Part shown: piece by piece, positions 38,010 through 49,000 of the stretch | Position numbering within the stretch: position 1 is the stretch's first letter | Layout of the letters: the number at the start of each line of letters is the position of its first letter | DNA from: Bathymodiolus brooksi | Taxonomy: Eukaryota; Mollusca; Bivalvia; Mytilida; Modiolidae | DNA length: 64,000 nucleotides | Reading direction: 5' to 3' | Assembly (NCBI GenBank): GCA_963680875.1 | Contig: OY804579.1 | Span: 23,917,804-23,981,803, forward strand | Position numbers and translations under genes: made by a program | Notes under the pieces: model-generated | Databases searched by the model: none | What the model was told of the DNA's origin: nothing | Seen by the model: the letters and a program-made list of their open reading frames with translations, nothing else

Positions 38010-38163
38010 CCAATCAACAGCCAGGAAATCTGACCAATCAGAAGTCGCCATTTACGGCCGATTAGCCAATCAGAAGCCATGAAAAAGAACCAATCAGAAA
38101 GCAGGATACAAAAAGAAACAACCAATCGACTCCATCGAAACAAAGTCTTCATTCGATAAAAAG
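38010..38163 (+). promoter_or_regulatory. Five spaced CCAAT boxes plus TATA-like site
   Basis: CCAAT cores begin at 38010, 38034, 38066, 38090 and 38122, all in the same orientation, with spacings of 24, 32, 24 and 32 bp. Most are followed by CA(G/A)(A/C). GATAAAAAG at 38155-38163 lies about 45 bp upstream of the ATG at 38205. This looks like a real RNA polymerase II promoter for the PC4-like frame, recalling histone-type CCAAT arrays. Confidence 0.5.
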
Positions 38164-38204
38164 CAGAAACAAGAGAGCAAGACAAGACTCGCACTTCATT
38201 CGAC

Positions 38205-38772
38205 ATGTCACGTAAATCCAAATTAAAAAAACCAGACCAAAGCATTGAACATTCCGTTCACCCTGACACAAGGGGATCTGCTATAGGAAGCCTTAGCAGT
38301 AACGTTCGCCAAAGACCAGACCCAAGCATTGAACATTCCGGTCAAAGTACCCCTAGGAGGTGGAAGATAACTCACAGAATGGAATGGCAGTAAGAGGGTG
38401 GATCTGAGATTTTGGAAAACCGATACGATTCCTACCAAAGTCGGTATCAGCTTATCATTACCACAGTGGAAAATCTTGTACAGTGCTATGCAAGTGGTGG
38501 ACGATTTGATCAGCTGAGTGAAAGACGGAGAACCCGTGGACTGGAGATATTACCTGGGAGAAGACGTCTATGTCATCATCAAAGCCCCTCAACTGAGAAT
38601 TCACATCAGGAAGTACTTCGTGCCTAATGGAGAATGGACATTGCATCCTACAAAGAGAGGAGTGACCCTGAGTCTTTACGAATGGAAAGAACTGAAAAAG
38701 ACCATACCTTTATTTGAAGACAGAGGGCCAGAACTGAGGACAATGGACAATAAAGTGACTGGAGAAGATTAA
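38205..38772 (+). pseudogene. PC4-like (transcriptional coactivator p15) gene, apparently broken
   Basis: The frame from ATG 38205 reads MSRKSKLKKPDQSIEHS for 62 codons to a TAA at 38391-38393. The same frame continues open (ENRYDSYQSRYQLIITTVEN), then a +1 shift near 38515 leads to the frame ending at 38772. That last part contains VYVIIKAPQLRIHIRKYF, a GEW turn, PTKRGVTLSLYEW and KELKKTI. This is the pattern of the PC4 single-strand DNA-binding domain (K..I.IR.Y....GE..P.KKG..L...W..LK). A 9-residue motif, DQSIEHSVH / DPSIEHSGQ, is duplicated in the N-terminal part. One stop and one shift suggest decay. A gtaaga at the stop could be a donor, but I found no acceptor giving the right phase. 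Intronless PC4-like copies may be mobile-element cargo; that is inference. Confidence 0.5.
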
Positions 38773-39835
38773 ATGAAAGAGACTGAGAAACAGATCTTGA
38801 ACTTAAAGTGAACAATACAATATGAAACTTGACTTCTGTGTTAATAATTACACCCAAAGAGACCTCCTCCTCCTCGTCCCTCCCTCCTCCACGACCACCA
38901 CCACCACGATAGCGTTGAAATTCCACCCAAAACACGTTACAAACAAAAACAAAACGAAACACATTATGAAAATATCACACATTTCATTCATTTGACTCTT
39001 AAAAATACCATCCTTGGAGTACTACACAACATATACGAAAACAGCAAACTTTAAATGTAATTATGAAAATAATAGGGGCAGATAACCAGGGAAAGGGATA
39101 AACGCGAACGTCGTAGAGAACACCCCCAACCAACATTTTGTACTACTACTACAGAAGTCCAACTATCAAATTATAAAGCAACAATAGATTACAATGTGGC
39201 CTCCAACAATAAGTGAGAGTCATACTGAACAGCTTGCAAGCTATAGATGGCCGCAGAATAAAAGTAATGCTATTAAGGAGAACATTATGCAGCATGAGAG
39301 CATGTCAAGACTGCAAATGCTCAGTTCTTTTGATTTATTCTCTATATAAATAATTTTCCATTGAAATATAATGTACGGGTACTTAGCAATGGTCATATAG
39401 AAGTATATTCTTAAGATGTAGTCTTCTCACAGATATATATTAATACTATGTTATTTGTCCATTTGGCGGGGGGGGGGGGGGGGGGGGGCGGTTCAACATA
39501 AATATTGTAAAATTTGTGTGGGGGTCTGTTTTAAATTTGCTAAAACTCTGGGGTGGGGGTCTTTTTCTTATACTGTCACATCACAGCAAAATTTTCCAGC
39601 CCCCTCCTGGTAAATAATGACCGTTCCCTTACTGAGCATTTTCTGCTTCCATGCTAAAAATCCAGCTTTTTCTAAAATTTTGACAAAAAGAAGGGGCAAA
39701 AACATAGTGTTGACACCCATTGCTCCACCGGCTCCTACGCCCCTGTTGATACTCATACAGTAAATGGTAAATGGCTGTAGCAAATTGTGATAAATACACT
39801 TTGGAGTTATTTAAATTCTAAATTATCGAACAGCA
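38773..39835. other. Intergenic DNA after the PC4-like frame
   Basis: A CCT/CCA-rich microsatellite-like stretch (38863-38918) and a G-run near 39480. No gene was seen. Confidence 0.5.
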
Positions 39836-40095
39836 GTAATCGTCTGTGTAATGGTTATCGTGTTTGCCTCGTGCGAGGAAGTTCGTGAGTTCGATTCCCG
39901 GGTCGGGATAAACCAAAGATTTTAAAATTGGTATTTGCTGAGAACGCAGAATTACGGAGTAAGAGTTAACAGAGATTGGTTGGTTTAGAATCAGGATAAT
40001 GTGTCCATGATGGGCGGCATGTATATTCGTGGACTCGCGTTTCAGTGAGCTAACACGCTAACTCTGTTGGTCTAGTACAAAACAGACATCGTTAT
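39836..40095 (+). mobile_element. tRNA-derived SINE, family A
   Basis: The tRNA-like head has ATGGTTATCGTGTTTGCC (A box) and GTTCGATTCC (B box, 39889-39898). The body then carries GGAGTAAGAGTTAACAGAGA and TTGGTCTAGTACAAA. The head is not a complete tRNA gene. Confidence 0.75.
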
Positions 40096-40099
40096 CATT

Positions 40100-42035
40100 T
40101 AACCGAATATAACATATTTGCGCCATAATATAGCCGCAAAATCGTTCCATTCATCCCAAAATCAGATGTATTGATATAAGATTGAAAATGATAAATGTAT
40201 TGGTAATTTTTGTTTATTGCACTCCAAAACTTATAGTTTTAGAAATGAATCATATTGTAGAATGTTGTAGACTGGTCTGTAGGGGGTAGGGGACAAGATG
40301 GGGTCCGTTCACAGGTTCACAACTAATTGATTTTGCTATGAAAAAACTCCCGATACTATCGTGTATTTGAAATTCCGATGACAGTTAAAACAGCAACTGA
40401 AATGGAACAAATAGGATACAATGAAGTATAAACCAACAAAAACAGTACATAATTGAACTGGAAAGTCATCACAGATTCAGCCTGTAACTAGAATGTAATC
40501 ACCCATCTAGATTTACCATAGTCAAAATAAGAGTCTTAATGTTACTTTATGTGTCACAGCCATCATGGAATCCAATGTACCATTTAGGACAGAGGCATAG
40601 CTACATTAACTTAAAAACACCAGTGGTACACATAATTTGAACCAACACATGTTGAATTTCTATTGTAAGTTTTTTCTTGCCTTTTAATAAATATTGGTAT
40701 CTGTAATAATATTTTATCGCAATAAATTAAGCAATGGAATCAGACAGAAGTTATTGCAACTTATATTAAGTCCATACGTGTACAATACATATTATATATA
40801 GCGACAGCAAAATAATACAACATAGCATTAGGAATAAGAAGTAAACGAAAGAGTCACGAACAAACAGGGAAAAAGAGCGAAATCAGAAAGAAAAAACAAC
40901 AACAATCTAAAGCTGCTAACTCTTTTTGTCTGTTTAATAAAAAAAAAACGAATTAGAAAAAATGAATTAGTTTGGTCTGTATTTGTATCATTTCCAAACA
41001 ATAGTGTTTCAATATTAATCTGAATATTCATGTTAATTAAATCATTGAATAAAGATATTCTTTGGTTGTAATATAAATATGATTTCAACGGAGAATATTT
41101 TCAAATTAATTTTCGTCAAAATCAGCCTGATTTGAATATTTTGCCAATGATCGCAAAATGCATTATGTTTCAGAAAACGTGTAACCAATGTCATACCAAT
41201 TTTGTTCTTTTTCATTATACTTTTTGGATTTCAAGTGACTGTGAGCATACTTTTAATGAAAATGGAACTATTGTTCTATTTTAGCTTACTTTGTGGGAAA
41301 AATTATCTTATATCTTTATTGGATCTTTAGGTGTAGTTTACCTTGACGATATATTTGTAACAAAAGTCATGCTGTGTGATTGGTGAAATCATCGAATACT
41401 TTTTTGATAATAGACACGTACACGCTCAGGATGATTCAGACCAACTTTGGTAGAAATCATGTCAGGTCAGTATGATTGGAATAAAATCTCTCACTTGTCC
41501 CCTTTACTAATATATTGGGGAAACCCCATTCTGGGTCACATGCGAATGACCTTGTCATGAATATATAATAAGGATTACTGTGAACAACAAGAAAAAAACC
41601 CCACAATATTACCAATAGTAAACAACCATACAATGAACATTAAAGCCAGCATTCAGTGGTAGCAGAGAAGAGGACTTAAACCATAGGGGGTTATGTAAAA
41701 CGATTGTCTGCAGTGGCAGCCATTTTGAAATAAATTAGAAATCTTTAGAAGGACCATGATTCCAGAAGCGTTTTCTTTGAATTTGGTCAACCAGAAACAA
41801 GAACTGCCTCTTGATGTCATGTCTGTTGTTCAATCAGAACGAAATTTTGTTCCTAATATCTCAGCAGTGACAGATGAGATGATAAAAATGTGCAAAGTTA
41901 ATAATAGACAATGAAGACTGAATATTGATGAACACCAAGAATAGCAAAATCTGCCATCACCTATGGACAGGGGAGTTAACAGAAATCGTTTCATTGAGAT
42001 GTGAAGTGGTGACCGAGATACATCATCATTCAAGT
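40100..42035. other. Intergenic AT-rich DNA
   Basis: Fragments related to the 24.5-kb MITE (about 41517-41555) and the 21-22-kb tandem-core element (about 41695-41900). No gene was seen. Confidence 0.5.
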
Positions 42036-42039
42036 AAGC

Positions 42040-43025
42040 AGACTTTTTCCATTGGAATAACTAGCCAATTGTTTGATTTACTTCAATCTTTTGTTTGTGA
42101 GTGTACCTGATGAAAGTTATTCAAGAAATATGTCATGTACACTAAATTAGATACATGTATCTACGTTTTTACTACTATTAGTAATTACTGGGTTCCTCTG
42201 CTGTGGTCTATTAGTACATGAGGGCATCATCTGCTCAGTACTCAGTGCTTCGGCACTGACTTGGTTTATTACATATATTTATATATAAACGTCTAAAATG
42301 GTTTGTAAAACACCAAGTACACAAAACAAAGTAATAAAGAATTGAACACTTTGTTGAATGACAAAAGTTTCTTCTCACCGAGACTTTTTTAATGTCTAAT
42401 GTCGCCATATTGGTTCGACAATTTATTAAAACTAAGGTCAATCTCCCTCAAGCACAGGTAACCAATTTTAGATATTCTGTATTCTTGTCTCTAATTTGAG
42501 ATATTCTGTATTCTTGTCTCTAATATGAGATATTCTGTATTCTTGCCTCTAATTTTAGATATTCTGTATTCTTGTCTCTAATTCGAGATATTCTGTATTC
42601 TTGTCTCTAATTTGAGATATTCTGTATTCTTGTCTCTAATTTGAGATATTCTGTATTCTTGTCTCTAATTTGAGATATTCTGTATTCTTGTCTCTAATTT
42701 GAGATATTCTGTATTCTTGCCTCTAAATTTAGATATTCTGTATTCTTGTCTCTAATTTGAGATATTCTGTATTCTTGTCTCTAATTTTAGATATTCTGTA
42801 TTCTTGTCTCTAACTTTAGATATTCTATATTCTTGTCTCTAATTTTAGATATTCTGTATTCTTGTCTCTAATTTTAGATATTCTGTATTCTTGTCTAGGT
42901 CCTTTGGTTTACTTGCTCTCAAGGACTTACAATGTATTGGCTTTCCAATCTTTTGACTGACCTTATAAGGTCATTCCACATTCCAGAACAATTTTGTGTA
43001 CACTAAATGAGATATCTATGTTTTT
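42040..43025. repeat. Composite dispersed repeat split by the 30-bp array
   Basis: The left part (TACTCAGTGCTTCGGCACTG, then ATTTATTAAAACTAAGGTCA) and right part (GGCTTTCCAATCTTTTGACT) are homologous to contiguous sequence at 37.1-37.5 kb. The tandem array 42448-42897 lies between them. Confidence 0.65.
42448..42897. repeat. 30-bp tandem repeat, about 15 copies
   Basis: The unit is GATATTCTGTATTCTTGTCT then CTAATTTGA (or ...TTTTA). It interrupts a dispersed repeat whose sides occur together without the array at about 37340-37430. Confidence 0.93.
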
Positions 43026-44621
43026 ACTACAAGTAAATTCTCATCATGATGCTTAGTACAATTTTGGCTAAATTCAGTTTATATTGTAAATTGTCAATAA
43101 TATAATGTTACCAATATACAAAGCAGGCTAAGCAATTTTTATGTCTTTAAGCACTACTATTGCTATCTGTGAAAATCCATCTTCTGAATCTGCTTATATC
43201 TTGCAATATTAGGCCATTAGGAATGATGAAAAAAACACTAATATTTGTTTTTCAAATTTATTCATTGAGAGATTCAACAAGTCTATTATAAATCAATATT
43301 ACTGTATATTTACAGTAGATATAACAATAATTTTCTCAACCTTCTGAATGAGCATTAACAAGTGATACATAAAAATTATGTCTTCAAAATTGGGCATTTT
43401 GAGCTATCTGTAGATGTATGATACTGGTATAGCCAACTCAACCATTGTTTGTATAAAAACAGAAATATTCTGGCGTAGTAATAATTAATGCGTAACAAAA
43501 TCAATCATTTTTTTTTCAAAATGCCCATATTCTGGTGCATAGTTCTATATTGCCAACTCAAAATAATTAACATGTATTCTGGTGCATTCAGAATTGATTG
43601 AAAATTGAAATGCAACAAACAAAATTATCATATTCTGTGAAAAAATGAGGAGTAAAATGATTCATATGTATAGAATAACATCAGTTTAGAAGGTGGAGAC
43701 AGACATTATCACTAGTGAAGTCTTGTTTTAATTAGATTGAGTTGACGAGTAACACTGTGGCAAATAACTCATGAAGAGTAACTCGGTCTTTAGGTTGAGT
43801 TGGTAATAACATATTGCAACGGCTTGTCAAATAATTTCAAATTTGCAGTAAAAACGAGAATTTTAATAATAATAAAATAACAAAATGATACATAATAAAA
43901 CTTTAACAGAAACAAAGTTGTCAAAATGTTTTAACAAATGATGACAATGAAATATGACATCTTATGAAGATAAACAAATCTTGTACATCTATTCTTTACC
44001 TTATATTTTCATGAAAATGCACTAATTTAATCATGACACATAATCTACAACTTTGTATTGAACCGATACTTCAATTTCTACATGAATCACATTTAGAGTA
44101 CCATTTCATGCATAACTGATCATGTATAGATTAATAAAACAAAGTGTTGATCTGAATGATTTGAATGCTTGAATGAAAGTTCTTATTACACACATATAAG
44201 AGTATTATCATATAACACAGAAGGAGTACCCATTGTTGTGTAGTGTGTGATTTATGTCTATTTAATCTAATAATAACACACTACTTGTGAGACAGAGCTT
44301 CATCCTTCAATCACTTTATACTAAATGATATTACAAAGTTAAAATTTGAATACAAAAGAGTGACCTCTAGTCTCTACATTCATATACATTTGTATTATAC
44401 TAAACCAATTAAATATTTCCCTCTTCTGTACCCCTTCTTTGCACATAAATGCCATTTTAAATATCAGCCATGAAATGATAATGTAGTGATATAAGAACAT
44501 GATACTCCTGGAATGGTTAAATAATCTGAGGTAAATGTTAAAAAAAACCCTGTAAATTAATTGCAATTCCTTTGGCAAGGGCTAAATATATTTAAGCAGA
44601 ACCAGTCAACATGTACTATGG

Positions 44622-44815
44622 GTTTGGGTTTATGGTGTTGAACACCACTTTCAACAATATTTCAGTTATATCGTGGCGGTCAGTTTTATCACATAATGCT
44701 GTATGGAGTACACCTTGCCATGAACAGGGTTCAAACTCACAACTTTAGTGGTGATGGGCACTGATTGAACAGGTAGTTGTAAATCCAACTACCATATGAC
44801 CATGACAGCCCTTAC
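44622..44815 (-). mobile_element. SINE family B, internally shortened
   Basis: ACACCACTTTCAACAATATT joined to TATCACATAATGCTGTATGG and ending CATATGACCATGACAGCCC. The middle (cactgacaaa region) is missing. Confidence 0.7.
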
Positions 44816-45139
44816 ATGTACTATGGTAATAGGTAAAACTCAATTAGTTAACAAATAAACACTTCTGTCATTGATATCTAGATATTTAAAGAAATAAAAT
44901 CACCCTAAATCTATCTTCTGTCAAATAAATAAGTCTGAAATAATATTATTCTCTTTCTAATTGAACAGAAATTACTAATTTTAGCTTGAATTTCGGATAA
45001 AATTTGCTAAAGAAAGTAAACAAAAACAAATTACATAGCATACAAATATTCATATACAAATTAACAGAAATATCTCCAAAAAACATTTTACTAACGTCTT
45101 CTATAAATTCTATAATTATATCTTCATAATAAAATAGAA

Positions 45140-45145
45140 TTTATT
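45140..45145 (-). terminator. Possible RASGEF1 polyadenylation signal
   Basis: AATAAA on the minus strand, about 300 bases after the proposed stop. Such hexamers are common in AT-rich DNA, so this is only the first reasonable candidate in the 3' region. Confidence 0.25.
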
Positions 45146-45443
45146 ATGGCCAATATCTCCATGACAACCGAACATTTACATCAGGGTTTAATAATACATC
45201 AACCTTGATGAAAATGACCGTGGCCATTGAAACATTGGTGTAAATAAATCTCAAATATATAATGTTACAAAAATAATTTCTGTCCTGATTCTTTCGTTGT
45301 TATGAGAAATGAAAATGACGATTCTATGATGAAAAACATTGCACTGGACAAAAAAATAGCACTAACAAATATGATATTACCATGACAATAATATAATAGT
45401 TCATGGCTGGAATGTCTAAATAAACACTGTCTTTGGTGTAATC

Positions 45444-46019
45444 TCAACAAGTACTGTACTTGATGCAATGGGCACGCCATAAATGATGCCCTAATTCGCC
45501 TCTGTTCCTGAAAACCAGTCTAGAATTTAAAAATTCAGGGAACCAGTTCAGATGTGTAAACAGATTTCAACAACTGTACAATGTCAATGTCATTCTTAAA
45601 CAGTTAGCTGTAGTCAACACATAGGAGTGGGTACCATACTATTTACAATCAGAACATTTTCGTCATGAAATACCAACTTTAGATCTGAAATATACAAAGG
45701 ATACACACATTAATAAATAAGCAATTATTATTTTAGTTTGTCATGATCGACCGATTAAAATTAAATAAATGAAACAGCTATTAACATTTCAAAAACATAA
45801 CTTGACAGCCCACACACAAAACAAAGTTATTGACTCCTTGAAATAGTTAATAAAAATGTAGTAATAATTGTAACTCATTTCCCATTTGCAGCTATGAATT
45901 AAAAGTCATTAAAATTTTAATGGGAATTGCTTCTTAATAGACTTACTTTAATTGTTTGTGTCTTTCTTTTTCCGTCTTTGTTGCTGGAGGTTCACATTCA
46001 AATGATGCTAAACTTAAAT
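45444..46019 (-). CDS. RASGEF1B: RASGEF1 C-terminal exons and stop
   Basis: Exon 45947-46019 encodes [20 protein letters not shown], matching the vertebrate LYLASYESEGP region, and ends at the donor gtaagt. The next good acceptor (pyrimidine-rich, ttttcag at 45508) opens 45444-45507, reading [20 protein letters not shown] and then TGA. That last exon matches the required phase but does not resemble the vertebrate C-terminus, so a different terminal exon remains possible. Confidence 0.6.
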
Positions 46020-49000
46020 CTGGAAATAAAAATAAATAACATATTAGAGTTCTAATTATCGACTGTTGCCTATAAAATTACAACACACAAGCATCTCCAC
46101 AACATTCTTTTTGTTTCTTAATACAAACACTTTGATGCTTGTTTGTTTCATGGTGTTTAACGCCACTTTCAACAGTATTTCAGCTATATCGTGGCGGTAA
46201 GTTTTATTGGTGGAAGAAACCACCGACCTGTCGCAAGTCACTGACAAACTTGATCATATAATGTTGTACACACCACCCTGATTGAGATTCAATCTCACAT
46301 CAGTGGTGATAGGCACTGATTGCATTAGTAGTTGTAAATCTAACTATCATATGATCACGGACATGACAGCCCCTCTCACCCCCAAACACTTTGACAATAA
46401 CATAACATTTGACAATCCCAAAAAAGTGTAAAAATGTTTCATTTGCTTTGTTGCATTAATTAGAAGGATGGACAATCATACGTCAAATTTGTTATGGAAA
46501 ATTAATAGTTTTAAGAAATAAATCATGGAAGCCAGAATGTGTTGGGAGTTTTAACATGGGTTGGCAGATATTAGTATTTTATCCCGAGCCAGAGGCGAGG
46601 GATAAAATTTACTATTATCCGCCAACCCATGTTAAAACTCAAAACACATTCTGGCTTCCATGATTTATTTCGATTCTGATATGTCTAAGAGTACAAATAC
46701 GTTAGTATACTTTGATTGGAAGACAGTAATTTATATTTACGCTTGCGGAAAATGTCACACACAATTTATGCTGCCAATGGAAAAGTCAGTCACATTCACC
46801 GGCGCATGTGCGAATGAGATTATACCATCGATAAAAGAAGGACGTCATGTTAGAATATGTTATAACGTCTTTGATAGTTATTGACCGTGAGCAGGATTTC
46901 AGGTATGTTTATTATTAGAACCATAAATCCTTAGATAGTAAAAGACATTAGAATGGGCCTAAGAACAGATCTTTGATTGCCACATGTGAAAGGGGAGATA
47001 ATCGATCACATGTAAAAAGGAGATGATGGATGACATGTAAAAGGGGAGGTAATCATTCAAGTTGGAATTTCTGCCTTATCAAGCTGTTGTTCACTAGGAG
47101 TTACTCTTCTTGGAGTTCTTTTATGACATTCTCCAAAGAGATAATTGGTTGGTTTGTCAAAGTAAACAGACAATGAAGACAATACAGACTCGACACCTCC
47201 TGATTTTTGTATATTGCTCCAATACAATTTGTATTTGTTCAGGCATAATCAATGTAATTTGCAGTAAATTGATAATGCGAGATTTATAAATTTCTTTACT
47301 ACTACTTAAACAATTTCAATGATATACGTACTTGATTCAGAAAACACTGGATTTGTTAAAATATACTGGTGAACATCTGCTTTCTTTTCAAATGGACACT
47401 AAAATTAAAATGAGAATACAGATAAAATTAAGATTTGAAGAACAATTATATTTACTGAACAAGACATCAACAATTTATCCAAGATAAAAACTGATGTACT
47501 AGAGTACTTATTATTTTTAGAAGATTTTATTTGGCATGATTTTATAATTTTAACCAACAAAATGAAAATCTATAAAATGCAGATAAAATGTATGAAAGAC
47601 TGAATGCAATAAAATGGTTGATATAAAAAAACACCATAAACTAATTGATTTAAATTTTCTTAAAATTGATGCATACAACATATGTATTATATGGAACTGA
47701 TCTCCTGTAAATTACAAAACATTTTTACCTGAACTTGTTGCCATGTTACTAATTCTGATATTTGTTTTGCTAACTGCCAGAACTTTTCAAAATTGATATT
47801 TCCATTTTCTAACCTGTAAGAACAATATAAACATGTTATTAAAATTATGAGAACAAGAACTTGAATCTTAAAATACATTTAATATTTTTATCTTGAAATT
47901 CAGGCACACATACAAGTTAAGGTGTCTAACATTTAAGGTCAAATATTTTACACATTTAAAAGTTCTCTCTTTATAATAGTATATGTGAACATTGAAATCA
48001 AAGTACTAATTTACACAAATTATTTGTGTGTTGTTGTTTTTTTTTTTTTTTATTACATTTGATAATACAAAATAGTACTTACTTGCTAGAATGACCTTCA
48101 TTTGTGAAATAAATGTCTTTAACAAACAAACTAAAGAATGGAATGACAATCTGAAATATATAAAAATAATCGTAATGATACGAGGAAATAGAAATCACGT
48201 AAAACAGGAAATAATATTTATATTGTACATTATCATTTTAGAGCTCATCATATGTATACAAGTTTTATTTTCATGTGATTGTATGCTTGGTAGTTTACAT
48301 CTACATGTACTTATCAGTATGCAATCAGTGCCTATTACCACTATGTTGTGAGTTCAATCGTGTTCCTGAAACAAGATTTTGTGATAAAGTTGGACCTGCA
48401 TTAGGTCAGTGTATTTTGCTACACACTCCATGTTCCTCTACTTATAAAACTCACCACCACAAAATAACTGAAATATTTTTGAAATTGGCATTAACCCATA
48501 ACCCATTGCCAAACCCATCTTGGTTTTCAGTAATTCTGACATTACAAAAGATTCCTATCAATTTAATTACAATAATAATTAACCTAAAGGAACAGTCAAC
48601 AACACAAAACACTATGTTTTGTCTCAAACAACTTGATATTACTAATTATAAATGAGTATTACCTTTTCTCTTTCATTACTGGCTCCTTCTGACCTCCACA
48701 TTGCTGCCTTCAAACACGATCTGTAACTACCAAAGTTGTTTGATGGATCCATCTGATGTTCCAAAATCTCAAACTTTGTTGTATTTACTTTAGACCACTG
48801 AAATGAAAAAGACAGAACATAATAATGAATTAATCTAAAAGGGATATAATAAAAACAGAATTCAGGGTAAATAAAAATGTACTAATACAACTAAGGGAGA
48901 TAATAAAAACAGAATTCAGAGTAAATAAAAATGTACTAACGAAGACAATGCAAATAGAATTCAATGTATATAAAAATGCACTAAGAGAGATAATTTAACC

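Larger units (their letters stand above)
43030..45440. other. RASGEF1 3' region and intergenic DNA
   Basis: Probably includes the RASGEF1 3' UTR at its right side. One SINE B copy lies at 44622-44815. No further coding sequence was recognised. Confidence 0.45.

Noticed and set aside
37683..38245. Minus-strand ORFs of 122 and 79 codons opposite the PC4-like region
   Set aside because: They are antisense to the CCAAT array and PC4-like frame, with no recognisable domain; likely shadows.
38412..38627. Frame reading MENRYDSYQSRYQL as a separate gene
   Set aside because: It continues the same frame as the ORF at 38205 past a stop and overlaps the PC4 frame; better explained as part of one broken gene.
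39850..39910. A functional tRNA gene
   Set aside because: A- and B-box-like sequences are present, but the acceptor stem does not close and the sequence continues into a SINE body.
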